The notes: a model not told the origin generated them from the sequence alone. 64,000 nucleotides of DNA from Corynebacterium sp. HMSC078H07 (GCF_001812805.1 NZ_KV810511.1:55493-119492), one strand, 5' to 3'; positions 43,151 to 52,591 are shown, counted from the stretch's first letter. Numbers and translations are program-made.

Positions 43151-44386
43151 CTAATTTTCCCCGCAACCGGTGGTAACGAGGCGCTGCGCCACGTGAGTAA
43201 ACACGTCGAGGCCCGCTAGGCAGTCGGCCTCAGTGGTGAACTCCTTTTCATTGTGAGAGATGCCGTCAACGGAGGGGATGAAGAGCATTACCGTTGGCAC
43301 CATCTCCTTAAGGTTGGTCGAGTCATGGCCGGCCACCGTATAGATCTCCTGGTAGGGGTAGCCACGCTCCTCAACGACCTCGCGCGCCAACGCCACGCCA
43401 ACGGCCGGGTAAGGGTTCAGAGCCCACTCGTGGGTCGGGGTCAGCTCCACTGAGGTGCGGGATTCTTGCTCCGCAGCAGAAATGATCTCTTGCAAGCGCT
43501 CGAAGGCAGCATCGAGAACCTCCGTGGAGGGTGAGCGCACGTCGATGTTAAAGCGCACCTCACGGGCAATCGTTACCGGTGAGTTTGGTTCCAGCGTGAG
43601 CTGGGAGACCGAAGCCTGCAGCTGCCCCTCCGGGAATTCGTGAGTAAGGCGCTCAACCTCCGCGATGATGAGAGAGGCACCGAAAAGGGCGTCCTTCCTA
43701 TCGGCCATGAGCGTGGATCCCGTATGGCCTTGTTCACCGGAAACTACTGCCTGGAACTTCTTTGCTCCCCACGTGGCGGTGACCAATCCGATGGTATTGC
43801 CGTTGGCTTCGAGCTCTTTGCCTTGCTCGACATGGATCTCCGCGTAGGACGCGAGCTTGGGGGCTTCCCCGCGCGGGGCCCAGCCCGCGGCCTCCTGCGC
43901 TTCGGCGACAGTGACGCCGGCGAGGTCGGTGGCTGAGTGGGCGTCGGCAAGCGCGAGCGTTCCCGTGAATACGGAACTGCCCATCATGGACGGTGCGAAG
44001 CGTGAGCCTTCCTCATTGAACCAGTTGATGACCGTAAGGTTGTAGCGTGCGTCAACACCCGACTGGGCCACACGGCCCGCTGCATGTGCCGCCGCAAGCA
44101 CGCCATAGGCGCCGTCGAAGCGGCCGGCCAAAGGTTGGGAATCCAAGTGCGACCCTAGGCCGACGAACGGAGCGCCGGGGTTGAGTTCAAAGAGTCCGTA
44201 CTGGTTGCCAATCTCGTCATAGATAACACGTGCGCCGAGGGATTCGAGGACCTCGTGGAACCAGGCACGGTTAAGGTTATCGCCCTCGCTGGCGGCCTGG
44301 CGTTCCACGCCGCCGCCGGGGGTAGCGCCGTTGGCGGACATAGCCTGGAAATCGGCCAGAAATTGTTCGTTGGTGGTTTCTCGCAT
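43151..44386 (-). CDS. N-carbamoyl-amino-acid/allantoate amidohydrolase (M20 family)
   Basis: 411 residues from ATG at 44386, with AAGGAGAT upstream. Dinuclear metal ligands lie in GLGSHLDSQPLAGRFDGAYG (His and Asp) and NEEGSRF (Glu); the lid domain holds ETSVQ-type residues and IEVDIRS-like NIDVRSPS; a final His is in ISHNEKEFT. It hydrolyses N-carbamoyl amino acids or allantoate, freeing ammonia and CO2. It follows the amidohydrolase gene by 10 bases, so the two form an operon. Confidence 0.85.
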   Translation of the reverse strand: MRETTNEQFLADFQAMSANGATPGGGVERQAASEGDNLNRAWFHEVLESLGARVIYDEIGNQYGLFELNPGAPFVGLGSHLDSQPLAGRFDGAYGVLAAAHAAGRVAQSGVDARYNLTVINWFNEEGSRFAPSMMGSSVFTGTLALADAHSATDLAGVTVAEAQEAAGWAPRGEAPKLASYAEIHVEQGKELEANGNTIGLVTATWGAKKFQAVVSGEQGHTGSTLMADRKDALFGASLIIAEVERLTHEFPEGQLQASVSQLTLEPNSPVTIAREVRFNIDVRSPSTEVLDAAFERLQEIISAAEQESRTSVELTPTHEWALNPYPAVGVALAREVVEERGYPYQEIYTVAGHDSTNLKEMVPTVMLFIPSVDGISHNEKEFTTEADCLAGLDVFTHVAQRLVTTGCGEN

Positions 44387-44396
44387 CAATATCTCC

Positions 44397-45986
44397 TTAG
44401 AAGCTTCCGTAGCGCAGCTCGCCGCCCACGATGGTGGCGGCCACGTCGATGGTGGATAGATCAGTAGTCAGTGGGTCCGCGGACAGCAACACGAAATCTG
44501 CAAGCTGTCCTGGAATAACCTGGCCTTTTCGGCCCGCCCAACCAGTTGCTGCGGCAGAGCCGGCGGTGTAGGCATAGAGCGCTTCGGCGGGCGTGAGGCG
44601 GTCGGCAGGGCCAAAGTCCTGGCCCGTCTCAGTGCGGCGTTCGATGGCTGCTTTCATAACGTCGAGCGGCACGCCGGGAGCCACGGGTTGATCGGAGCTG
44701 CCGGGGAGGATGAGGTCGGCGGCGAGAAGCCGCTTGCCCGGATAGCTCCATGCCGCGCGTTTCGGTCCCAGCGCCTTTGCCATCGCATCACCAAATGTCG
44801 AGATAAACAGCGGCTGCGGCACCACCACGATGGGTTGGCCGCGCAGGCGCTCAATCTGATCTGGGCGCACAATACCGCCGTGCTCAATGCGGTGCGGCAT
44901 AGCCGGAATGCCATTTTTCTCCACGGCCATCTCTAGGGTCTCAATCGCAAAGTCCACGGCCGCATCCCCGATGGCATGAATCGCCAGGGACCAGCCAGAA
45001 GCCGCAGCCTTGAGGGCGCGCTCGCGCATCTGCTCAGGATCTCCCTGGAAGTAGCCGTGGTGCTGGCAGCAGGCATACTCTTCCGTCAGCGCAGCGGTGG
45101 TGCCGAGGATGGAGCCATCACTGAACATCTTGACAGGGCCAATCTGTAGCCATTCATCACCAAAGCCGGTGCGTAAACCACCATCGAGTCCCCATCCGGG
45201 CCCATCCGATTCATGGCCCTCAATCTTGTGGAGGACATCCATGGTCACCATGATCTGCATGCGCGTATGCAGCGTGGCGTTCTGGTAGGCCGCGATTTCA
45301 CGCGGGCTGTGGCCGATCCAGCCACCCGCCACGCCGGCATCCGTCACTGAGGTGAGCCCGCGCTCGAGATAGCGGCGCGTGGCCAGCTCCAAGGCGCGCG
45401 CAATCTCCTCCCCGGATTCCGGAAGCGTGACGTTCTGAATGGCGCGCATGGCGTTTTCATCGACCAGTCCGGTGCAGTGGCCCTCATCATCGCGGACGAA
45501 TTCACCGCCCTCCACCTCTGGCGGGTTGGCCGGGTCGATGCCCGCTGCACGCAAGGATGCAGTATTCACCGTGTAGGCATGCCCCGAATTGTGTTTGATG
45601 AGCAGTGGCTTGCCGTGTGTGGCGCGGTCCAGCTCCGCAATAGTCACCGCAGCATCCAGACCCGAGGGCCTAAAACCAGAGGCAATGATCCAGCCATCCG
45701 GGGTGGGCTCGGCACTGGTGAGGGCAGAGTAGACGTCGTCAGGCGTGGCGACCTGAGAGAGGTCCACCTCGAGCAGCGTTTGCCCAAACCACACGGTGTG
45801 CGAGTGCGCATCGTTAAATCCCGGGGTCAAGGTTCGCCCGCCGGCATCCCACGTCGTATCCGCAGGGAGAGCGCGTGCGGCATCATCCAGCGCGAGGATA
45901 CGGCCGTGAGCAAAAGCCACTGCACTCGCCACTGGGTGGGCGGGGTCCTGGGTAAGAATGTGGGCGTTATCGATGAGCGTAATCAT
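44397..45986 (-). CDS. Amidohydrolase of the YtcJ family
   Basis: 529 residues. The metal-binding HSHT motif lies near residue 61 (TPGFNDAHSHTVWFG); LIKHNSGHAYTVNTAS, LAIHAIGDAAVD (about 335) and MPHRIEHGG (about 365) supply further His/Asp ligands; ILPGSSDQPV gives the final Asp. YtcJ-like enzymes act on N-acyl, formyl or cyclic amides of unknown kind. With the carbamoylase it could form a hydantoin- or urea-type degradation pair. ATG at 45986 has a CAAGGAGG site. The divergent regulator begins about 100 bases away. Confidence 0.82.
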   Translation of the reverse strand: MITLIDNAHILTQDPAHPVASAVAFAHGRILALDDAARALPADTTWDAGGRTLTPGFNDAHSHTVWFGQTLLEVDLSQVATPDDVYSALTSAEPTPDGWIIASGFRPSGLDAAVTIAELDRATHGKPLLIKHNSGHAYTVNTASLRAAGIDPANPPEVEGGEFVRDDEGHCTGLVDENAMRAIQNVTLPESGEEIARALELATRRYLERGLTSVTDAGVAGGWIGHSPREIAAYQNATLHTRMQIMVTMDVLHKIEGHESDGPGWGLDGGLRTGFGDEWLQIGPVKMFSDGSILGTTAALTEEYACCQHHGYFQGDPEQMRERALKAAASGWSLAIHAIGDAAVDFAIETLEMAVEKNGIPAMPHRIEHGGIVRPDQIERLRGQPIVVVPQPLFISTFGDAMAKALGPKRAAWSYPGKRLLAADLILPGSSDQPVAPGVPLDVMKAAIERRTETGQDFGPADRLTPAEALYAYTAGSAAATGWAGRKGQVIPGQLADFVLLSADPLTTDLSTIDVAATIVGGELRYGSF

Positions 45987-46041
45987 GAGACCTCCTTGTG
46001 TCGTTCACCACATACTAATGTGCGCCGTGACGCGTGCCGCA

Positions 46042-46064
46042 AGGGTAGGGCGTTGTCCTACCCT
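46042..46064. promoter_or_regulatory. Perfect palindrome AGGGTAGG-N7-CCTACCCT in a divergent promoter
   Basis: Eight-base arms at 46042-46049 and 46057-46064 lie 21 bases before the regulator start at 46086 and 56 bases before the amidohydrolase start. It is a likely autoregulatory operator for the PucR/CdaR protein. Confidence 0.6.
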
Positions 46065-46085
46065 CAGCGGTGTAAGGTTGTGCAT

Positions 46086-47216
46086 ATGCACGAGGAGCGG
46101 TGGCGTGAGATTGTCACGGAGGTTCATAGCGATATCCCCCGATTGGTGGAGGAATTCCTTGCCGCTTTCACCGCGACTGGCCGCTATGGCAATTCGCTTG
46201 TGAGCGAGGATGAGCTGCGGCTGACAGCCTTCGAGGTGTTCGCCCGGATTACAGAAGTGCTGGTGGGCACCATGAACAAGTCAGAATTACGTACCCATGC
46301 GCAGAATCTGGGTCGGCGGCGCGCGCGGCAGGGAGTGGAGTTGGCCTCGCTTATCGACGCCATCCAGCTCGACTTCGACATCCTCTGGACCCGCCTGCGT
46401 GCCGCCGCCGGAGCGAATCAATCCACCCTCATCGAACACGTGGCCCACCTGCATTCCGTTGTGACGTTGTACAACCTCATGGTGCGCGATGCTTACCGCG
46501 TGGAGGAAGCCCGCGGCCAGCACGACGTGCGCCTGGCCCACGCGCGCCACTTGGAGCGCCTCCTCGCCGCCGACGACCTTGACCCCCTCGGCGTCACCGA
46601 GATTGCCCGTGCCCTCGACGTGGACACAGATACCCACTTCCACGTCGTCATCGCACACCCCACCGCCGCCGTGGAATTACGCGCGCTTCTCGACGTCCCC
46701 ATCGCCTCCGGCACCGCCTTTGGCCACGGGACGCGCGGCATGTTCGTAGCCTTTTGGCCTGCAGGAACACCCGCAGGGTCCACTGTAAACCGAAACGAGC
46801 TTGCGGCAATCCCCGGCGTGCGCTTCCCCACAGTAAAGGGCCTGGCCGGCGTCCGCGCCGCCGCCCGCCAAGCCCCACGCCTCTTCGCCGCTGCCGGCAT
46901 ACTCCCCCGCCTCGTCGACGCATCCGATCTCCTCTGGGCCGTGGCCGGCGATGCCATTGCTGGCTTCGAAGCCAGTCCCATCGCCCAGGCCACGGAAGCC
47001 ATCGCGGCACTGCGCAGTACCAACCCTCCGGTCTACGACACCCTCACGACCTACCTCGACACCGGCTCCATCAAAGACACCGCTGAAGCCCTCCACTGCC
47101 ACCGCAACACGGTCATCAACCGCCTCCACCACGTCACCACAGCCACCGGCTTGGACGTCACCCAACCCAAAGGCGCGGCGCTGGTGCTTCTCTGCCTCTT
47201 TCGCGGCGCACCATAA
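46086..47216 (+). CDS. PucR/CdaR-type regulator of the amidohydrolase operon
   Basis: 376 residues from ATG at 46086; sequence upstream in the same frame is antisense to the amidohydrolase. An N-terminal all-helical sensor-like part (EERWREIVTEVHSDIPRLVE, ELRTHAQNLGRRRARQGVE) resembles the RsbRD-like domain joined to PucR_C in actinobacteria, and the C-terminal helix-turn-helix is SIKDTAEALHCHRNTVINRL. It lacks the PucR ligand domain of the two regulators at 24-27 kb. Divergence and the shared palindrome point to control of the 43-46 kb operon. Confidence 0.82.
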   Translation: MHEERWREIVTEVHSDIPRLVEEFLAAFTATGRYGNSLVSEDELRLTAFEVFARITEVLVGTMNKSELRTHAQNLGRRRARQGVELASLIDAIQLDFDILWTRLRAAAGANQSTLIEHVAHLHSVVTLYNLMVRDAYRVEEARGQHDVRLAHARHLERLLAADDLDPLGVTEIARALDVDTDTHFHVVIAHPTAAVELRALLDVPIASGTAFGHGTRGMFVAFWPAGTPAGSTVNRNELAAIPGVRFPTVKGLAGVRAAARQAPRLFAAAGILPRLVDASDLLWAVAGDAIAGFEASPIAQATEAIAALRSTNPPVYDTLTTYLDTGSIKDTAEALHCHRNTVINRLHHVTTATGLDVTQPKGAALVLLCLFRGAP

Positions 47217-47228
47217 GTACAAGGACTA

Positions 47229-47270
47229 TGCAGGAGCACATTGTCTACTTCCAAAACCTGGGTTCCTGCA
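47229..47270. terminator. Spaced inverted repeat TGCAGGA...TCCTGCA after the regulator gene
   Basis: Seven-base arms (47229-47235, 47264-47270) with a 28-base loop, 13 bases past the stop. No T run follows, so it could be a weak terminator or an operator for the MFS gene 90 bases downstream. Confidence 0.35.
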
Positions 47271-47360
47271 CAGAAATTCCCCTCAACCCATTGCATAGAG
47301 GTGACGCAGATCTAATATCAGTGCGAACGGTCATCCAACTCACAAAAGGAGCCATTCGCC

Positions 47361-48716
47361 ATGACCACGACTCAGCAACCCCTAGCATCCTCAGCACCGC
47401 CCAGTGCCGAGGAAATTCACGTTGAATCCAAAGATGTCTTCCGGATCGCCAGTTCCGCATTCGTTGGAACCGCACTGGAGTGGTACGACTTCTTCCTTTT
47501 CGGCACCGCCGCAGCCCTCGTATTTAACGAGCTTTTCTTCTCCGGCATGTCAGGAACCGGGGCAACCCTTGCCTCCCTTGCCACATTTGGTGTTGGCTTT
47601 CTTGCCCGGCCACTCGGCGCGATCATTTTCGGCCAGATTGGTGACAGGATGGGCCGCCGACCAGCGCTCATCATCTCCATCGTAGTTATTGGTATGGCAA
47701 CCGGAGTTATCGGCCTTCTTCCAACCTACGGTTCAATCGGAATCTGGGCGCCCATAGCGCTCGTCACCCTGCGCCTACTTCAAGGAATCGCCGTCGGCGG
47801 TGAATGGGGCGGTGCCACCACCATGGCCATCGAACATGCGCCAGCCGAAAAGCGTGGCCGTTATGCCGCTTTTGTTCAGATCGGTTCACCTGCCGGCACC
47901 CTGATATCCTCCGGCGCTTTCGCCCTCGTCCTCATGCTCAACGACGATGCCGTCAGCGCTTGGGGATGGAGGATTCCCTTCCTCATAGCTTTCCCATTTC
48001 TTGGCATTGCACTGTGGATTCGTAGCAAAGCTGAAGAATCCCCAGTGTACAAGGCTCTTGAGGAAGAAGCAGAAGCCGATGAAGACGCCCAGAAGGGTTC
48101 CCTCAAGGAACTTTTCACCGAGCATTTCCCCCAGCTGTGCCTAGCCTCTGCAGCGGCTTTCCTGGGAATCGGCGGCTTCTTTGTCATGAGCACCTACGTC
48201 TTGTCATATGCCACAACGGCCCTCGATTTTGAGCGTCAAACTGTCGTCAATGCAACGCTTCTCGCTGCGGTCTGCCAGATCTTCGTCAACCTCATCTTCG
48301 GCCGCCTCGGCGAAAAGATTGGCCCTGGCCGAGTCATCGGATTCGGCGGCCTCGCCACAGCCCTCATGGCGTGGCCGCTGTGGGCAATGATCGATTCCGG
48401 CAACGTGATCCTTCTCACCCTCGCGGTATGCCTGGGGCTTTCCCTCGTCACGATTACGTATTCAGTATCAGGTGTCCTTCTTTCCGAGGTTTTCCCGGCC
48501 AATGTTCGTTACTCCGGCGTGGCCATCTCCGCGAATATCGCCTCTGCCATCTCGGGACTTCTCCCCTTCCTGGCCACAGCCATGAATGCATCTAACGAAA
48601 CCCCGAGCTCGATTCCCGGCGTCATCATCCTTGCAGCAGTAGCACTAATCACTGCATTCGGAGGTTTCGTTGGTGAGAAGTACCGTCGCCACGATGATGT
48701 CGTCATCAAGGCCTAA
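47361..48716 (+). CDS. MFS transporter of the metabolite:H+ symporter family
   Basis: 451 residues with twelve membrane helices. GTALEWYDFFLFGTAAALVF at helix 1, FGQIGDRMGRRPALI between helices 2 and 3, and GIAVGGEWGGATTMAIEHA at helix 4-5 are MHS signatures (ShiA, ProP, KgtP relatives). These carriers take up organic acids or compatible solutes with protons. AAAAGGAG precedes ATG at 47361. It may import the substrate of the upstream amidohydrolase operon, but that link is from position only. Confidence 0.85.
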   Translation: MTTTQQPLASSAPPSAEEIHVESKDVFRIASSAFVGTALEWYDFFLFGTAAALVFNELFFSGMSGTGATLASLATFGVGFLARPLGAIIFGQIGDRMGRRPALIISIVVIGMATGVIGLLPTYGSIGIWAPIALVTLRLLQGIAVGGEWGGATTMAIEHAPAEKRGRYAAFVQIGSPAGTLISSGAFALVLMLNDDAVSAWGWRIPFLIAFPFLGIALWIRSKAEESPVYKALEEEAEADEDAQKGSLKELFTEHFPQLCLASAAAFLGIGGFFVMSTYVLSYATTALDFERQTVVNATLLAAVCQIFVNLIFGRLGEKIGPGRVIGFGGLATALMAWPLWAMIDSGNVILLTLAVCLGLSLVTITYSVSGVLLSEVFPANVRYSGVAISANIASAISGLLPFLATAMNASNETPSSIPGVIILAAVALITAFGGFVGEKYRRHDDVVIKA

Positions 48717-48766
48717 GACAAGCCCGATGCGGGGCGACGAGGCCCGCCCCAGTAGGCTCGAGAGTT

Positions 48767-49375
48767 GTGTCTCAAGAGCTCTCATCGTCCACCTTGGATC
48801 AGCGCGCCCGCCGCATCGTCGCGTGGGTTGCAGCACTAAACCTCATTGGTTTCTTTGGCGAGTTCATCATTGCCTGCATCATCGGCTCGGCGTCGCTGTT
48901 TGCTGACGCAGCTGATTTCCTCGAAGACTTCCTCATTAACGCGCTGGTGCTCGCGGCACTGAGGTGGTCGGCGGAGGGGCGTCGAAAAGCGAGCTACGGC
49001 CTTGCAGGGCTGATTCTGATTCCTGCGTTGGCGTCGTTTGGCATGGCGATATGGAAAATTGTCAACGGTGCCGTGCCCGAGCCGCTTGCCCTGTCGGGCA
49101 CCGCCATCGCAGCCATGGTCATCAACCTCGTGTGCGCGGTACTACTCATTCAGCTACGCCATGGAGGCGCTCTGACGCGCGGCGCATGGCTAGCGGCCCG
49201 CAATGACGTGGCCGCCAACATCCTCATTATCGGCGCGGGTCTTCTCATGATGGTGTGGGTAAGCCCCTGGCCGGACATCGTGGTGGGAATTCTCATTGGC
49301 GCTATCAACCTGCGCGCAGCAGCTGAGGTTTTTGAGCAAGCGCGCGCTGAGGATCCAGAAATCGAAGAGGACTAG
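48767..49375 (+). CDS. Small CDF-like cation transporter
   Basis: 202 residues with about five or six membrane helices. The first pair reads LIGFFGEFIIACIIGSASLFADAADFLEDFLINAL; the D-x-x-x-D pattern (DAADFLED) matches the metal site of cation diffusion facilitators, and a second, AARNDVAANILII, resembles their HxxxD site with Asn replacing His. It lacks the usual cytoplasmic tail and ends with an acidic stretch. The likely start is GTG at 48767. It probably exports a divalent metal such as zinc or manganese. Confidence 0.75.
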   Translation: MSQELSSSTLDQRARRIVAWVAALNLIGFFGEFIIACIIGSASLFADAADFLEDFLINALVLAALRWSAEGRRKASYGLAGLILIPALASFGMAIWKIVNGAVPEPLALSGTAIAAMVINLVCAVLLIQLRHGGALTRGAWLAARNDVAANILIIGAGLLMMVWVSPWPDIVVGILIGAINLRAAAEVFEQARAEDPEIEED

Positions 49376-49784
49376 ACGACGTTAACTTCAGCATGTTTTA
49401 AGCAGAGAGTGTCAAAACTGCAATTTTGCTTGCACCTTGCGGCATGAAAAGTAACTTCCCAGCCGCTCTCTTTGAACCTTTTTTACCCCCTGATTGGGTT
49501 AAACTTTAGTTGATGTCCAAACGGTCAAGAAGACGTTTCCCCAGAATACGGTCTAGATGACAAGACCAAGGTAAACGCAATTTTCTTAGCCAATTGTTCA
49601 CCTGCGTGTCACCCTATCGATATTTGCTTTGCAGCCCAAAAATATTAACAATCCTCAGGATGCGGGATCCTGAAAGCCCCCCTTAAAGTGGCTTCTCGTC
49701 ACACACTGAGCAATACAGCGCAGCACAGCGCAACCACAGTGCGTCACCACATTGCCCCAAACATTTTCATCCAGGAGAACAATC
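49376..49784. promoter_or_regulatory. Long A+T-rich leader of the secreted protein gene
   Basis: No gene is credible in this 409-base gap. It holds GGTCT-AGATGACA-AGACC near 49550 and the hairpin TCAGGAT-GCGGG-ATCCTGA (49655-49673), then GAAAGCCCCCC. Several A+T-rich stretches near 49485-49510 and 49640 could be promoters. AGGAGAA lies before the start at 49785. The length suits an actively expressed and regulated surface gene. Confidence 0.4.
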
Positions 49785-51167
49785 ATGACCATGCGTCGTC
49801 GTACCGCTGGCCTCGTGGCCGGCCTCGCGATTGCAGGCACCGCCCTCATCGCACCGGCTGCATCCGCAGCAACCCACACCGAGTCCTACCCGGAGACCCC
49901 GGCTGTCAACGCCAAGCTCCCCATCGTTCACACTTCTCACGGTTCCGACCACATGAAGGCCAACGTCCTCAACCCGCGTCCGGTATGTAACCCGTGGGAG
50001 GACCACCGCACCGTGGTCTACAAGGTGACCGACAACTTCATGCCGGCTGGCACCATCTCCACCACCAACCAGACCAAGAAGGACATTCCGCTGCAGCAGA
50101 ACCTGTCCAAGTCCCAGTCCATCACCCTGTCCGTCAACGGTGACCGCACCGAGACCACCTCCATGAACTTGGGCGGCAAGGGCTCTGGCAAGGGTGCTGA
50201 GGGCTCCTTCGGTGTCTCCCACCAGATTGCCACCAAGCTCGGCGCTTCCGCTTCCTACTCCCTGTCTTGGGAAGCTGGCCAGTCCATCGGCCCGTACGAC
50301 GTTCCGCCGAACCACACCGGTGAGGCTACCTACGGCTTCCGCGTTCTGAACATGACCGGTACCCAGCAGTACTGCAAGCCGAACGGCACCTGGTCCACCC
50401 CGACCTTCTGGTCCGCTATGCAGCCGATGAAGAACGAAGTTCGCGTCAAGCTCTACGACGACATCGCTGACTCCTACGCTCCGAACAAGAACGCTCAGAA
50501 CACCACCGACGTCAACGACCCGAAGGTTGTTGAGGAGGAGAAGTCCCCAGAGGCTGACGCTGAGGTTCTGAAGGACAACGAGGTTGCTCCGGAGGAGCGC
50601 GCCGTATCCGAGGCTGAAGGCAAGAAGGAAGAAGAAGCCGACAAGAAGCTGCAGGACAAGGTTGACAAGGGCGAGGCTACCAAGGCTGACCAGAAGCTCG
50701 ACCTCAAGCCGGTTCTGTCCACCTCCGGTGCAAAGCACGCTGGTTTCGCTGGCACCGTTGCTCTCCGCCTGGAGAACGTTGGTACCGAGCGCTACTACGG
50801 CGACTACCCGGCTGTTCAGTACCGCGTTGACGTGAAGACCGCTGAGGGCCCGAAGGGCGTTGACCGCCTCATCACCCCGCGTTCCTCCAACGGTGCTCAC
50901 ATCCGTGACCTGGGCTTCGACGAGAAGACCTCCACCCGCTCCTTCGAGGTCACCCTGGCTAACCCGATTAACGCTGGCGAGTCCGCTCGCGTTGCCAACC
51001 TGGACTTCGGCGACGGCAACACCAAGGAAGGCCGCATCAAGAACTACATCGAGGTCACCCAGGTTTCCCGTCTGAAGGGCGACAACTCCACCGACAACGA
51101 CCAGAACGTTGACTCCCGCGAGATCACCGTGAAGGACACCGGTAAGAAGGCTGAGGGTCTGTTCTAA
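49785..51167 (+). CDS. Secreted protein with aerolysin-like beta-hairpin segment
   Basis: 460 residues from ATG at 49785; AGGAGAA lies upstream. Signal peptide of 28 residues (cleavage after ASA). Residues about 81-195 show the pattern of aerolysin/ETX-MTX2 pore domains: Ser/Thr-rich alternating strands (SQSITLSVNGDRTETTSM), a Gly-rich amphipathic loop (GGKGSGKGAEGSFG), more alternating strands (KLGASASYSLSWEAG) and the PYDVPPNHTGEATY block. C68 and C197 may form a disulfide. A charged coil follows (about 240-305), then a beta-rich C-terminal domain. Codons are strongly biased (GTT, GCT, TCC, AAG), a sign of high expression. The pore-like role is inference; the protein is not recognised by name. 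Confidence 0.75.
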   Translation: MTMRRRTAGLVAGLAIAGTALIAPAASAATHTESYPETPAVNAKLPIVHTSHGSDHMKANVLNPRPVCNPWEDHRTVVYKVTDNFMPAGTISTTNQTKKDIPLQQNLSKSQSITLSVNGDRTETTSMNLGGKGSGKGAEGSFGVSHQIATKLGASASYSLSWEAGQSIGPYDVPPNHTGEATYGFRVLNMTGTQQYCKPNGTWSTPTFWSAMQPMKNEVRVKLYDDIADSYAPNKNAQNTTDVNDPKVVEEEKSPEADAEVLKDNEVAPEERAVSEAEGKKEEEADKKLQDKVDKGEATKADQKLDLKPVLSTSGAKHAGFAGTVALRLENVGTERYYGDYPAVQYRVDVKTAEGPKGVDRLITPRSSNGAHIRDLGFDEKTSTRSFEVTLANPINAGESARVANLDFGDGNTKEGRIKNYIEVTQVSRLKGDNSTDNDQNVDSREITVKDTGKKAEGLF

Positions 51168-51246
51168 AACAGCCCCCTCTTCGCCGCCCCCTTGCAGCAG
51201 AGAGAGTGCAGCCCGCCGGCGCTTAGTCCGGTAATGAGAGAGTGAG

Positions 51247-51277
51247 TAAACCCCGACCGACAAGGTCGGGGTTTCTT
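51247..51277 (+). terminator. Strong terminator after the secreted protein gene
   Basis: AAACCCCGACC-GACAA-GGTCGGGGTTT is followed by CTTTCT. It lies about 80 bases past the stop and has an unusually stable eleven-pair stem. Confidence 0.88.
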
Positions 51278-51413
51278 TCTGTCTAATACTCCTCTATTAC
51301 CCCCTCTGCAGCGAACCATTCCTCATTTATTAACACCACACAACCTTCGCGCCAAAGGACGGCAGCACACGGGCTATTTACGCTGCGCACCCCTAGTTGG
51401 CTATTGTGAACAA

Positions 51414-52571
51414 ATGCATTTCTCTCGTTCCGCACTCGCGGGCCTTCTCTCGGTGGGGCTGATCTTCTCCCCTACCCACGTGCCCCCGGCACAGGCGCAG
51501 GCGCCACAGGCGATGAGCAGCGCTCTCGCAAACCCTGATCAGTACGCCTCTGAATTCGATCCCATCGCGCTGGGTCCTTTGGCACCAGTACTCTTCAGCG
51601 AAAACGTCTTCGCCACTTGGGGCCACGTGCTTCAGCAACTAAAGCTTCCCGTCGTGCCACCGGAAGCCACTCACCCGCCAGCGACCACAGCACCAGCACA
51701 GCTGCGCGAGCTGAGGCACATCCAAGACAATGTGTGGGAGCTCAAGGCCTATTCGCCTGCGATGGACCGCGTCATCACCAACGACATCATTCTCCCGCCG
51801 GGGGGAGTGGAGAATACGCAACCTCGCCCGACCTATTACCTGCTCGGTGGCGCGGGCGGCGGTGCGGAGGCAACGTGGTGGGATGGCGGCGGTGCCTCCG
51901 AGTTCTTCCGCGACAAGCAGGTGAATGTCGTTTCCCCACGCGGTGCTTATGGCTCGATGATGTCCGACTGGGCACAGCCCCACGACACTCACGGCAGATA
52001 CAAGTGGGCCACCTACCTCACCAAGGAGCTCCCTCAACTCATTGACGCTGAATTTCATGGCACCGGCCGCGACGGCATCGCGGGCCTGAGCAACTCTGGC
52101 GGCCCCGCACTAGAACTGGCCACATTTGATCAGCGGTTCACAGTAGCTGGTTCCTATTCCGGTTGTCCCTCGACCACAGGTGTACTCGCGCAGGGATTCG
52201 CGTGGGTCAGCGCGGCGTACTACGGCACGGACCCAGCACACTCCTTCGGCGCGCCATGGGATCCGGCGTGGGCACAGCACTCACCGGTTCTCAACCTTGA
52301 TCAACAAAAGGGACGGAAGACCTTTGTCATCGTCTCTCGCGGTGCCCCAGCAGACTTTGACGTCGACATTGAAGACTCACCCCTACCCGCGTTGGGCCTC
52401 AACGAGCGCTTGGACTATTGGTGCAGTGCCTTTTATGCCAGGCGTGCCACCGCCGCTGGCGTTGACCTTGACTACTACGAGCTTCCGGCGGGACGGCACA
52501 CGTGGGGCCTGTTCCGCCGTGAGCTATCCATCACTTGGGCCACGGTAGGCCCAGCACTCGGGGTGGAATAA
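51414..52571 (+). CDS. Mycolyltransferase (Ag85/Cmt family)
   Basis: 385 residues with a signal peptide of about 29 residues. Alpha/beta hydrolase fold; the nucleophile elbow is GLSNSGG with Ser226, and the catalytic His is in AGRHTWGLFRRELS near residue 363, the equivalent of the HSW block in Ag85. YYLLGGAGGGAEATWW near residue 140 is the oxyanion region. Such enzymes move mycolic acids between trehalose esters and arabinogalactan or proteins outside the membrane. It differs from the standard Ag85 elbow GLSMSG by Asn. It starts 20 bases after a long spacer; no promoter can be assigned. Confidence 0.8.
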   Translation: MHFSRSALAGLLSVGLIFSPTHVPPAQAQAPQAMSSALANPDQYASEFDPIALGPLAPVLFSENVFATWGHVLQQLKLPVVPPEATHPPATTAPAQLRELRHIQDNVWELKAYSPAMDRVITNDIILPPGGVENTQPRPTYYLLGGAGGGAEATWWDGGGASEFFRDKQVNVVSPRGAYGSMMSDWAQPHDTHGRYKWATYLTKELPQLIDAEFHGTGRDGIAGLSNSGGPALELATFDQRFTVAGSYSGCPSTTGVLAQGFAWVSAAYYGTDPAHSFGAPWDPAWAQHSPVLNLDQQKGRKTFVIVSRGAPADFDVDIEDSPLPALGLNERLDYWCSAFYARRATAAGVDLDYYELPAGRHTWGLFRRELSITWATVGPALGVE

Positions 52572-52591
52572 CGCCTTCACCCCACCCCTCA

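Noticed and set aside
49767..51263. 498-codon minus-strand frame opposite the secreted protein
   Set aside because: Runs of Val, Leu and Gly are the mirror of a strongly codon-biased gene; no start signal.
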